Assembly: GCA_023144145.1 (NCBI GenBank)
Contig: JAGLGG010000052.1
Coordinates: 1-5,655, forward strand
Source of the DNA: Anaerolineales bacterium
Lineage (GTDB): Bacteria; Chloroflexota; Anaerolineae; Anaerolineales; E44-bin32
Length of the DNA stretch: 5,655 bases
Direction: 5' to 3'
The first letter of the stretch is position 1. Each line of letters begins with the position of its first letter. This document shows positions 1-5,550 of this stretch, in pieces. Under the pieces are notes generated by a model. That model was not told the DNA's origin, ran no database searches, and worked only from the letters and a program-made list of their open reading frames with translations. Position numbers and translations under genes: made by a program.

Positions 1-2
1 GC

Positions 3-80
3 GTTATCGTATTCGTCAACTACCAGACCGGCGAAGAGGGGTTCTCTCTGGGGCATGTCTATATGATAATGGAATATTGA
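3..80 (+). CDS. C-terminal end of an unidentified protein (partial, 5' end outside window)
   Basis: Frame 3 of the + strand is open from the left edge to a TGA at 78-80 and gives 25 residues ending in GFSLGHVYMIMEY. The stretch mixes hydrophobic and aromatic residues in a protein-like way (VIVFVNYQ near the start). Frame 1 closes soon after 60; frame 2 stays open to 120 but its translation is rich in Arg and Gly and looks less natural. The fragment is too short to assign a family. A short AT-rich spacer with a T run at about 95-101 follows, but the only hairpin I see there is five A-T pairs, too weak to call a terminator. Confidence 0.35.
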   Translation, partial: VIVFVNYQTGEEGFSLGHVYMIMEY

Positions 81-120
81 AAATAGGGATATTAATTTTT
101 TATAAAAGTCGGGGTGGTAT

Positions 121-273
121 TTAGTCTTCCTCCTCCTGCATCATCTCCCTGAGTTTAGCCTCTGTTTTCAATGTTATTCTAGCAAGCCTTTCAGCTTCTA
201 CATCTTCTGCCCGGTCACCGGTAATTCTCAAACAAATCTGGAACGCTTTGTAACTTTTAGCCTGGTTGTGCAT
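121..273 (-). CDS. Doubtful small ORF, 50 aa, upstream of and divergent from the sigma gene
   Basis: An ATG at 273-271 opens a 50-residue frame ending at TAA 123-121. A GTG at 330 would extend it by 19 residues into the sigma gene, which is unlikely. The C-terminal half is charged and could form an amphipathic helix (segment AERLARITLKTEAKLREMM, then EEED). I recognise no family. No Shine-Dalgarno sequence precedes the ATG; the bases upstream read CTCTCTG. The ORF lies in the region that must carry the sigma operon's promoter. It may be a gene remnant or chance. The protein-like composition is the only support. Confidence 0.2.
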   Translation of the reverse strand: MHNQAKSYKAFQICLRITGDRAEDVEAERLARITLKTEAKLREMMQEEED

Positions 274-278
274 ATAAT
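273..278 (+). promoter_or_regulatory. Candidate -10 box of the sigma-factor operon
   Basis: TATAAT, a perfect match to the housekeeping -10 consensus, ends 15 nt before the sigma start codon at 294. The -35 match is poor: GTAACT at 250-255 gives a 17-nt spacer and TTGTAA at 248-253 gives 19. Transcription would start near 285, leaving a leader of only about ten bases with the purine run GAGAGAG as the sole possible ribosome site. A GGAAC at 240-244 resembles an ECF -35 element, but no convincing ECF -10 follows at the right distance. Promoter strength and sigma type are undetermined. Confidence 0.35.
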
Positions 279-293
279 AATCAGAGAGAGCGC

Positions 294-779
294 ATGCTAA
301 ATTTCCAAGACTTGTACGAATCCTACGCACCCGAAGTGTATCGTTTTGTCTTTTGGCTTGCAGGAGACAGCTTTGAGGCAGAGGACATCACTTCTGAGAC
401 CTTCATCCGCGCCTGGACGAAGAACTCCAGAATCCGCACCGAAACTCTCAAGGCATACCTTTTCACAATCGCCCGGAACGTTTTCCTGGAACAGCACAGA
501 AATAGAAAACGCCAGGTTGCCCTCAAAGACGATATGCCAGATCCTGCCCCCGGGCCGGATAAACTGGTCGAGTCCCAACTCGAATTGTCGAGAGTGCGGA
601 GAGTTCTCCAGACTATCCCGGAGATAGACCGTACAGCTTTTGTTTTGCGCGTCCAGCATGAACTGCCCTACGCCGAAATAGCCCGTGTCTTGAGGTTGTC
701 CCTTTCAGCCAGCAAAGTGAAAGTGCACCGCGTCCGAAAAAAGCTTCTCTCTACTTTAACCGAAAAGGAGGTTGCTTGA
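294..779 (+). CDS. ECF-type RNA polymerase sigma-70 factor
   Basis: This 161-residue protein has the two-domain layout and usual length of an extracytoplasmic-function sigma factor, which directs RNA polymerase to a small regulon when its anti-sigma partner releases it. Region 2 spans about residues 6-73, with the core-binding signature AEDITSETFIRAW (29-41) and a basic end (EQHRNRKRQ, 66-74). An acidic/proline linker follows (79-90). Region 4 covers about 100-153, with IPEIDRTAFVLR (108-119), the helix-turn-helix around YAEIARVLRLSLSASKVKVH (126-145) and a basic RVRKKL end. The usual G-S-x-G-T turn reads LSLSASK, a small departure. The start is ATG 294; an in-frame TAG at 258-260 and the lack of other start codons exclude an upstream start. 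The next gene begins 2 nt after the stop, implying co-transcription with an anti-sigma-like partner. Confidence 0.93.
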   Translation: MLNFQDLYESYAPEVYRFVFWLAGDSFEAEDITSETFIRAWTKNSRIRTETLKAYLFTIARNVFLEQHRNRKRQVALKDDMPDPAPGPDKLVESQLELSRVRRVLQTIPEIDRTAFVLRVQHELPYAEIARVLRLSLSASKVKVHRVRKKLLSTLTEKEVA

Positions 780-781
780 TT

Positions 782-1084
782 ATGGAAATTACAAAGAATG
801 TAATCCTCGATCTGCTGCCGTTGTATATGGCTGATGAAGTCAGTGCAGATACGCGTGCCCTGATTGAGGAATACCTGGAAACCGATCCGGAACTCGCCGA
901 AATTGCTAAACAATCAGCGGCAGTGGAACTTCCGGGCGATATACCTGTTCCGCTTACACAGGAGGATGAAATGAAAGCCTACAAAAAATCTAAAACGATA
1001 ATGGTCGTGACAATCGTGCTCCTGGCGGCACTGATGGCCACAATCCTGGGGATAACTCTGCTGGCGTTTTTCGTCTCAGCATAG
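782..1084 (+). CDS. Anti-sigma-like single-span membrane protein without a zinc motif
   Basis: From ATG 782 the protein is 100 residues. An upstream TTG at 776 is also in frame, but the ribosome site AGGAGG at 766-771 is 10 nt from the ATG and only 4 nt from the TTG, so ATG 782 is preferred. The N-terminal part (about ITKNVILDLLPLYMADEVSA, then DTRALIEEYLETDPELAE) matches the pattern I know from RsiW/zf-HC2-like anti-sigma proteins: a DLLPLY helix, then a helix carrying DxxLxxEYL. One transmembrane segment lies near the C-terminus (about residues 73-97), after the basic stretch KAYKKSK, placing the N-terminal domain in the cytoplasm. There is no Cys or His anywhere, so the zinc site of ZAS-type anti-sigma factors is absent. 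It starts 2 nt after the sigma stop, and the inferred role is to hold that sigma factor at the membrane. Confidence 0.75.
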   Translation: MEITKNVILDLLPLYMADEVSADTRALIEEYLETDPELAEIAKQSAAVELPGDIPVPLTQEDEMKAYKKSKTIMVVTIVLLAALMATILGITLLAFFVSA

Positions 1085-1109
1085 TCGGTCAATAGAAAGG
1101 AGTACTTTC

Positions 1110-1787
1110 ATGAATAATTCCAACCTAACCGTGGGCCAATTCTTCAAGGTTGTGGTCAGCGGGCAAGCTTACCTCAACCTGCTCTATTTACTGGTTGCCT
1201 TTCCGCTCGGAATTTTCTACTTCGTCTTCCTGGTTTCCGGGCTTTCGACAGGAATCTCCTTATTGATCATTTGGGTGGGCATCCCCATCCTGCTGCTGGT
1301 AGGCGTCGTGTGGTGCGTATTGGGCAGCTTCGAGCGTTTTATGGCTATCCACTGGCTGAAAGAGGATGTCCCTGCGATGGCGGGCCCATCAAACGAAGAC
1401 GCTGACATCTGGACACGCTTCAAAGAACACTTCGCCAATCCATTCACCTGGAAGAGCCTGCTCTACCTGTTTCTGAAATTCCCGCTAGGGCTCGCTACAT
1501 TCGTGATTCTGGTCACGTTGATCTCCCTGACGCTGGCTTTCCTGACCATGCCGTTCACGTATGAGTCCCTGCAATATTTCCAGGGCGGGTTCTTTGGCAC
1601 GGGTCTGCTGGCATGGCACATCGACAGCCTGACCGATGCCTTGCTCGGGGCTATGATCGGTCTGATGCTGTGGCCGGTGACCCTGAACATCACCAATGGG
1701 TTGGCTTGGGTTCATGCCAAATTTGCCAGGGTGATGCTGAGTGATGATCCAATTGGCGGATTTACTGCCATTGCCGCGAGCGCTTAA
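1110..1787 (+). CDS. Membrane protein resembling PF13796 'putative sensor' domain proteins
   Basis: This is a 225-residue integral membrane protein. Hydrophobic segments lie at about 25-45, 48-72, 113-148 (two spans) and 177-199. Two related units can be seen: YLNLLYLLVAFPLGIFYFVF (21-40) and WKSLLYLFLKFPLGLATFVI (114-133), sharing LLYL...FPLG...FV, each preceded by a short amphipathic segment (GQFFKVV; WTRFKEHF). This double L-Y-L/F-P-L-G pattern is what I remember of the PF13796 sensor domain, often found fused to histidine kinases or beside ECF sigma genes; here it stands alone with no kinase part. The start is supported by AAAGGAG at 1096-1102, 7 nt before ATG. It lies 25 nt after the anti-sigma-like gene, so it is probably the third gene of the operon. 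The signal it senses is unknown. Confidence 0.72.
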   Translation: MNNSNLTVGQFFKVVVSGQAYLNLLYLLVAFPLGIFYFVFLVSGLSTGISLLIIWVGIPILLLVGVVWCVLGSFERFMAIHWLKEDVPAMAGPSNEDADIWTRFKEHFANPFTWKSLLYLFLKFPLGLATFVILVTLISLTLAFLTMPFTYESLQYFQGGFFGTGLLAWHIDSLTDALLGAMIGLMLWPVTLNITNGLAWVHAKFARVMLSDDPIGGFTAIAASA

Positions 1788-1870
1788 TTACTCAAGCGGA
1801 TCTTTATACGATGCTTAGCTAAATGTCGGAAGTCTTGAGCAAAAACGCCGCTGGTTTGAGGGCTTGCAGC

Positions 1871-2236
1871 TTATGCCTTGAGCCATTCCAAGGCTTTTTG
1901 GCGGATCAGAAAAACTTTAACTGGAAATTCTCTCTCTACACCGAATTTCTCGATATACTGAAAATCATTCCATCTCTCTTTGCATGTCAACAAGGCGAAT
2001 TTGGTTTTTTTGAGGATTTCTGTATCGAAGAAGGAATCCATAAAAACGGAAAGTGATACTTTAGTAGGCAAAGATTCTACATCTATTGCATCGATGAGCA
2101 CTGATTTAATTTGGTGTTCTTTGCCAAGATTCTCAATTTCGCGCCTTGAGTAATCCAACTCACCTATCGCCACATTTTCCCATGTGCGAATATTAATCAG
2201 GTTGTCTTTTGCGATGTAGTCAATTTCCCAGGTCAT
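1871..2236 (-). CDS. Small STAS/SpoIIAA-like cytosolic protein (hypothetical)
   Basis: This 121-residue soluble protein has no signal peptide or membrane segment. The alternation fits a STAS-type fold: a short beta strand (NLINIRTWENVAIGEL), a charged helix (SRREIENLGKEHQ), a strand ending in aspartates (IKSVLIDAIDVE), a helix (LSVFMDSFFDTEIL), then KFALLTC and a final helix with VFLIRQKALEWLKA. Proteins of this shape belong loosely to SpoIIAA-like or STAS families and often act in partner switching, but no phosphorylatable Ser/Thr motif typical of SpoIIAA is evident, so the role is open. The start is ATG 2236 with GGAGGG at 2246-2251, 9 nt upstream. It converges with the sensor gene (83-nt gap) and follows, in the same direction, the probable terminator of the right-hand operon, so it is likely transcribed on its own. 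It is visibly richer in A+T than the genes on either side. Confidence 0.6.
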   Translation of the reverse strand: MTWEIDYIAKDNLINIRTWENVAIGELDYSRREIENLGKEHQIKSVLIDAIDVESLPTKVSLSVFMDSFFDTEILKKTKFALLTCKERWNDFQYIEKFGVEREFPVKVFLIRQKALEWLKA

Positions 2237-2389
2237 TCTCCAGTACCCTCCGTTGGCTAACGATCTTGATCAAATCTCTTTGCCCTCACCAAATTCCCCT
2301 CATAATTCTGTGCGTCGAACGTGCTTGCCATTCTTGCTAACTTGAATGAGACAGAAAATATTAGTAAGTTGAGGTCTCCACCCGCCTTG

Positions 2390-2395
2390 ATTATA
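2390..2395 (-). promoter_or_regulatory. Weak candidate -10 box for the STAS-like gene
   Basis: Read on the minus strand, 2395-2390 is TATAAT. The region about 16 nt upstream reads TTCAGT (2417-2412), a poor -35. The leader would be roughly 145 nt, long for such a gene, and the stretch is AT-rich enough for a chance match. It is listed because it falls between the operon terminator and the STAS-like gene, where a promoter would be needed. Confidence 0.2.
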
Positions 2396-2432
2396 GAACG
2401 GGACCTATAGCACTGAACTTATCGACTGAATT

Positions 2433-2457
2433 AAAAATATCAGCCCTTGTTGCTGAT
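2433..2457 (-). terminator. Candidate intrinsic terminator of the DUF1116-fdrA operon
   Basis: On the minus strand, ATCAGC (2457-2452) and GCTGAT (2444-2439) form a 6-bp stem with a 7-nt loop, followed directly by A-T-T-T-T-T (2438-2433). It lies about 70 nt past the stop of the 57-residue gene, the last gene of the operon. The stem is short and only half G-C, so termination may be partial, but location, orientation and T run agree. Confidence 0.5.
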
Positions 2458-2526
2458 TTGAAGTGCCAGGGTATCGAGTCAAAATGTGATATGAAAACTA
2501 ATGACAAACCGTGGAATTGTTAGTGA

Positions 2527-2700
2527 TCACAACAGTTTCTCAAGTAAGTCGATCATTTCTTCATCGCCACCCGCCGGAGGCGACCAATCAACCTGGATTA
2601 CTTCCACTTCCTGCTGTTCCAGGCTATCTGCAAATCCACTAACGCCCACGTTGATTACCACCAGCTTTTCGAGAAGCAGTTCTTGATCCTTGTCCTTCAT
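2527..2700 (-). CDS. 57-aa conserved-looking mini-protein coupled to fdrA
   Basis: ATG 2700-2698 overlaps the fdrA TGA (2699-2697) as ATGA, and the frame runs to TGA 2529-2527. A good ribosome site, AGGAG at 2713-2709, lies 8 nt upstream inside fdrA. The protein has a charged N-terminal helix (MKDKDQELLLEKL), a strand-like INVGVSGFADSL (16-27), then VIQVDWSPPAGGDEE (34-48) and a closing helix (MIDLLEKLL). The DW-x-PPAGG motif and the preceding 'INVG...FADSL' look like a conserved domain. I recall similar segments in longer FdrA or DUF1116 proteins, near the end or beginning of the chain, so this may be such a domain encoded as a separate subunit; that link is from memory and unverified. It has no membrane segment and no signal peptide. 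The coupling suggests assembly with FdrA at equal stoichiometry. Confidence 0.8.
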   Translation of the reverse strand: MKDKDQELLLEKLVVINVGVSGFADSLEQQEVEVIQVDWSPPAGGDEEMIDLLEKLL

Positions 2701-4256
2701 GAAACACTCTCCTGGACTGGTTTTAGAAGCTCACAACAGAAAAGGGATGCTTTCGCATTGCTGTGGAACACAATCACGCCCGCTTCACGCAGTAGTTTTT
2801 CTTGTAAGTCCAATTCCTGCGGATCTTTGTCCGTCCCACATATGGAAGCGACAACGGTCAACTCTCCGCCTTGTTGCTGTTTCATCTGCTTCGCTTCAAA
2901 GATCGCGTCAAGCAAGTCTCCCACAGGGTCCATGGAAGCGTTGTAACCGAGAATGAAATCTAAAAGTAAGACGGCGACCGAGGGATCTCGCCCTTCGCTC
3001 AAGATGCGCTTCGATCGCATTGTGCTGTCGATCATGGGGTGGGGTTTACCAAATGTATAGGTCTCATCGCCCATGTCGATGAGCGTATGCTCGAGGCTTT
3101 TATCGGGGTGAGCGAGGCTGTTTTTGGGATCCAGAGGTGCATTTGAGTGAGTCATGATACTAGCCTCGGTCAAGATTAACTGAGATTGGTAGCAAAATGT
3201 CCCACCAGCAAATAGCCCCCGAACGTAGCGCTGCTCGGGTGTCCAACTTGCTCGAGCGTTTGTTGCTAAATCGCGCTCCTGGTTTGTAAGTGTTAGCTTC
3301 GCAAGTTCCTGCTTCTCATCGACGTGTTGGATCGCTGATAAAACTGCATGATCGATGGTTGGCGCCCAGGCTAATGTATCTCCCCACTCGGCTGTTTCCA
3401 TCCGTGCGCCAAGAAAGCAGCCCACAACCGGCTTGCTGCAACCCTTAATTCGTTCAAGAAGTAGCGCGAGGGTTGCGACTCCGGGGGGCTTGGCGATGAT
3501 CGTAATGACCTTCGTTTGCGCGTTGGCTTCCAGCGCTTCCAGTGCCTGGAGGGTTGTGATCCCGCCGATCTCATCCGAAAGATCATGGCTCCCCGTGCCA
3601 ATTGCGTGAGAAATTCCATAACCAGCGTTGTGGATCTGGCATGTAAATTCCTGCAGTCCAGTTCCCGATGGCCCAATTGCGCCAATTGACCCTCTGTTTA
3701 CGACGTTTGCAAATCCGATTCCAGTACCCCCCAGGATGCTGGTCCCGCAATCGGGTCCCATGACGAGCAGACCCTTCTCCGCCGCTAATTCTTTGAGCTC
3801 GAGTTCACCCTCAATTGGCACATTGCTGCTGAAGATGAATAAGTTCAACCCGTCTTCCAGGGCTTTTCTTGCTTCGCGAAGGACATATTCTCCTGGGATG
3901 GATAGCACTGCCAGGTTGGCATGTGGTTTCTCGGCGATAGCATCCTCAAGGCTATGAATACGGGGGCCTGACAAATTTTCTTCGAAGGCGTGTAAAGCAT
4001 GATCTAACTCTCTCAAGACACTTTCAACAACTTGAGCGCTCTCCCCGATCACAGCGACGATCAAATCGTTGGGGTTGGCTTTGGTGATCTCGTCTCCACC
4101 TATGCCAATGTCGACCAGAAGCTGCTTGTTCTTGTCGCTGCCCATCAGGACAGCTGTCTGCAACACACCTTCAGCTTGCGAAAGTCGTTTATTGACGCCC
4201 ATGAGAAACACTGAGTCGTAGTATTGGTTCTTCCGAATTACGAAACCTGAGGCCAT
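2697..4256 (-). CDS. fdrA: FdrA/AllF family protein, succinyl-CoA synthetase alpha-like; probable carbamoyltransferase subunit
   Basis: The protein is 519 residues from ATG 4256, close to E. coli FdrA (about 555). AGGAG at 4271-4267, 10 nt upstream, fixes this start; a frame extension to 4316 would run into the preceding gene. An N-terminal domain begins FVIRKNQYYDSVFLM (5-19). The succinyl-CoA-ligase-like core follows: MGPDCGTSILGGTGIGFAN (166-184), GAIGPSGTG (192-200) and GTGSHDLSDEIGG (220-232). A second ligase-like half starts near 345 (VRGLFAGGTFCYQSQ) and includes HPMIDSTMRSKRI (406-418) and a DPSVAVLLLDFILGY segment. Where SucD has its phosphohistidine motif GHAGA, this protein reads WGDTLAWAPT (291-300), so His-phosphate catalysis is not expected. 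In E. coli FdrA (AllF) works with AllG and AllH as oxamate carbamoyltransferase in allantoin catabolism. Here it sits between a DUF1116 gene (37-nt gap) and a coupled mini-protein. The substrate in this organism is inferred, not shown. Confidence 0.9.
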   Translation of the reverse strand: MASGFVIRKNQYYDSVFLMGVNKRLSQAEGVLQTAVLMGSDKNKQLLVDIGIGGDEITKANPNDLIVAVIGESAQVVESVLRELDHALHAFEENLSGPRIHSLEDAIAEKPHANLAVLSIPGEYVLREARKALEDGLNLFIFSSNVPIEGELELKELAAEKGLLVMGPDCGTSILGGTGIGFANVVNRGSIGAIGPSGTGLQEFTCQIHNAGYGISHAIGTGSHDLSDEIGGITTLQALEALEANAQTKVITIIAKPPGVATLALLLERIKGCSKPVVGCFLGARMETAEWGDTLAWAPTIDHAVLSAIQHVDEKQELAKLTLTNQERDLATNARASWTPEQRYVRGLFAGGTFCYQSQLILTEASIMTHSNAPLDPKNSLAHPDKSLEHTLIDMGDETYTFGKPHPMIDSTMRSKRILSEGRDPSVAVLLLDFILGYNASMDPVGDLLDAIFEAKQMKQQQGGELTVVASICGTDKDPQELDLQEKLLREAGVIVFHSNAKASLFCCELLKPVQESVS

Positions 4257-4293
4257 TACGATGCTTCTCCTGTTGATGGAATGCTTCAAGTTA

Positions 4294-5538
4294 TTAATTG
4301 TTGTATTTCTGACCAAATGCGATCAACGCACCTTTGAAGCAGTCAATCGGTGCCCGGACCAAGCCAGCGCCGATAATAGGGTAACCTGGATCTTTATGTG
4401 CAATCGCTGTATCAATGATGGGGTTAATATTTGTTTGCACGACTTTGCGAATGTCAATTCCCACTGACGTGCCAGCAAATCCCAACGCTGGCATTCTGTA
4501 TGTTGGATGGGTGGAGGTGGTGATCTTTCTCATTTCACGCGTATGCTCTAATGCGTCCTCGGGCGTCCCTCCAACGAGTGTCAGGATCCCAGGAGCTCCC
4601 CCGAGGGAAAAGGCGCCCCAACCGACCGTTTCGGCAATGGCAGAATCCCCCATATCTAATCCTGCGTCGCCGGCAGAGTAACCTGGTAGGTACAACCCAT
4701 CGACGACAGGCGCCTGAGCCGTATACCACTCATTGCCTAACCCGCTGACGCGAATTCCAAACTCGGTTCCGTTTCGTGCCATCGCGGTGACAACGGTGCT
4801 GTACTCGATGCCGCTCGCAGGATCAGTAATCGCTTTGCCGCAGGCCATCGCCAATCCGAGGAAGATCAAATTATGCCCAACGAGGTAATATAGTGTCGGG
4901 AGGGCTCGTTCCTTGGGAATATCCGCTTCCGAGATCGCAATCGCCATTTTATTGGCGAATATACTCGAGGATGCACTGTGCCGGTTGTGTAGCTCATCAC
5001 CCATTTGGAGCGCTTGAATAATGATCGGATTCAGTTCCAATCCTCCCATCTTCTGCAGTGCTTCTCGGAGCGTTGGCGCCCAGACATCACGCCATTGCCG
5101 CAATCCATCCAGCGCATCCTCATTGAATTCACCAAATTGCTGTCGGCCCTCTACCTGCCGACAGAAGGCGCGGTTACCGAATGCTCGATTTTCCACAACC
5201 CAGACTGGAGCTGTTGGTGAGATCGTGCCTGCCATGGGTCCGACTGCGTCATGATGATGGTTTGGTTCCAGCCGGATCTTGTCTTTTTCGAGCATAGCTC
5301 GGGCTTCATCCGGATTTGCTGCCCATCCCTCGTAAAGCACCATGCCAATGATGGCGCCTTGCTGCGCGCCGCACATACGGCCCCACTCGATCGGTGGACC
5401 CGAGTGGGTGATCATCATCCCCTCCAAACCGGGGATCACCTCACCTGCCGGGGCAATGTCGACGAGAACTGGATCTCCAGATGTGAGACGACCTACGGTT
5501 TCTTTGTTCGCCTTCTCGATTTTTTGTTTTATATCCAT
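4294..5538 (-). CDS. DUF1116 family protein (YlbE/AllG-like), probable carbamoyltransferase subunit
   Basis: The protein is 414 residues, matching the length of E. coli YlbE/AllG (about 419), and appears complete and cytosolic. Motifs I recognise from the DUF1116 family run in order: HSGPPIEWGRMCG (45-57), QGAIIGMVLYEGWA (60-73), EPNHHHDAVGPMAG (91-104), VVENRAFGNRAFC (114-126), QALQMGDELHNR (175-186), TAMARNGTEFGIRVSGLG (251-268), DMGDSAIAETVGWG (295-308), GIDIRKVV (360-367), IIDTAIAHKDPG (374-385) and GAGLVRAP (390-397). The start ATG 5538 has AGGAAGG (5552-5546) 7 nt upstream, overlapping the stop of the previous gene, so translation is probably coupled. In E. coli AllG is a subunit of oxamate carbamoyltransferase with FdrA and YlbF; pairing with fdrA here supports a related complex. 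The gene order is the reverse of E. coli, where fdrA precedes ylbE. Confidence 0.92.
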   Translation of the reverse strand: MDIKQKIEKANKETVGRLTSGDPVLVDIAPAGEVIPGLEGMMITHSGPPIEWGRMCGAQQGAIIGMVLYEGWAANPDEARAMLEKDKIRLEPNHHHDAVGPMAGTISPTAPVWVVENRAFGNRAFCRQVEGRQQFGEFNEDALDGLRQWRDVWAPTLREALQKMGGLELNPIIIQALQMGDELHNRHSASSSIFANKMAIAISEADIPKERALPTLYYLVGHNLIFLGLAMACGKAITDPASGIEYSTVVTAMARNGTEFGIRVSGLGNEWYTAQAPVVDGLYLPGYSAGDAGLDMGDSAIAETVGWGAFSLGGAPGILTLVGGTPEDALEHTREMRKITTSTHPTYRMPALGFAGTSVGIDIRKVVQTNINPIIDTAIAHKDPGYPIIGAGLVRAPIDCFKGALIAFGQKYNN

Positions 5539-5550
5539 AAGACTGCCTTC

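Larger units (their letters stand above)
2237..2526. other. 290-nt intergenic region without a supported gene
   Basis: No frame on either strand of this AT-rich stretch gives a protein-like ORF. It separates the end of the fdrA-type operon from the STAS-like gene. It holds the hairpin-plus-T-run at 2433-2457 and a TATAAT on the minus strand at 2395-2390. The bases just after the 57-aa gene's stop form the 8-bp palindrome GTGATCAC (2523-2530), which partly overlaps that stop. I see no tRNA, CRISPR or insertion-sequence end. Confidence 0.6.

Noticed and set aside
73..101. AATAT/ATATT inverted repeat followed by a T run after the left partial gene
   Set aside because: Five A-T pairs alone are too weak for an intrinsic terminator.
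297..659. 120-aa minus-strand ORF opposite the sigma gene
   Set aside because: The other strand encodes an unmistakable ECF sigma factor; this is its antisense shadow.
776..781. TTG start at 776 for the anti-sigma-like gene
   Set aside because: It is only 4 nt from AGGAGG; ATG 782 at 10 nt is better placed.
1774..1807. Hairpin at the end of the sensor gene (CCGCGAG with CTC-AA-GCGG)
   Set aside because: The stem is broken by a 2-nt bulge, overlaps the coding end, and no proper T run follows, so I do not call it a terminator.
1823..2056. 77-aa plus-strand ORF opposite the STAS-like gene
   Set aside because: It has no ribosome site and is antisense to a better-supported frame with GGAGGG and strand-helix alternation.
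2501..2956. Plus-strand ORFs at 2501-2686, 2683-2946 and 2690-2956
   Set aside because: They lie antisense to the mini-protein and fdrA and have Ser/Arg/Cys-rich shadow composition.
4257..4316. 20-residue N-terminal extension of FdrA, up to 4316
   Set aside because: It overlaps the end of the DUF1116 gene, is polar and unlike the family start, and the AGGAG at 4271-4267 serves ATG 4256.
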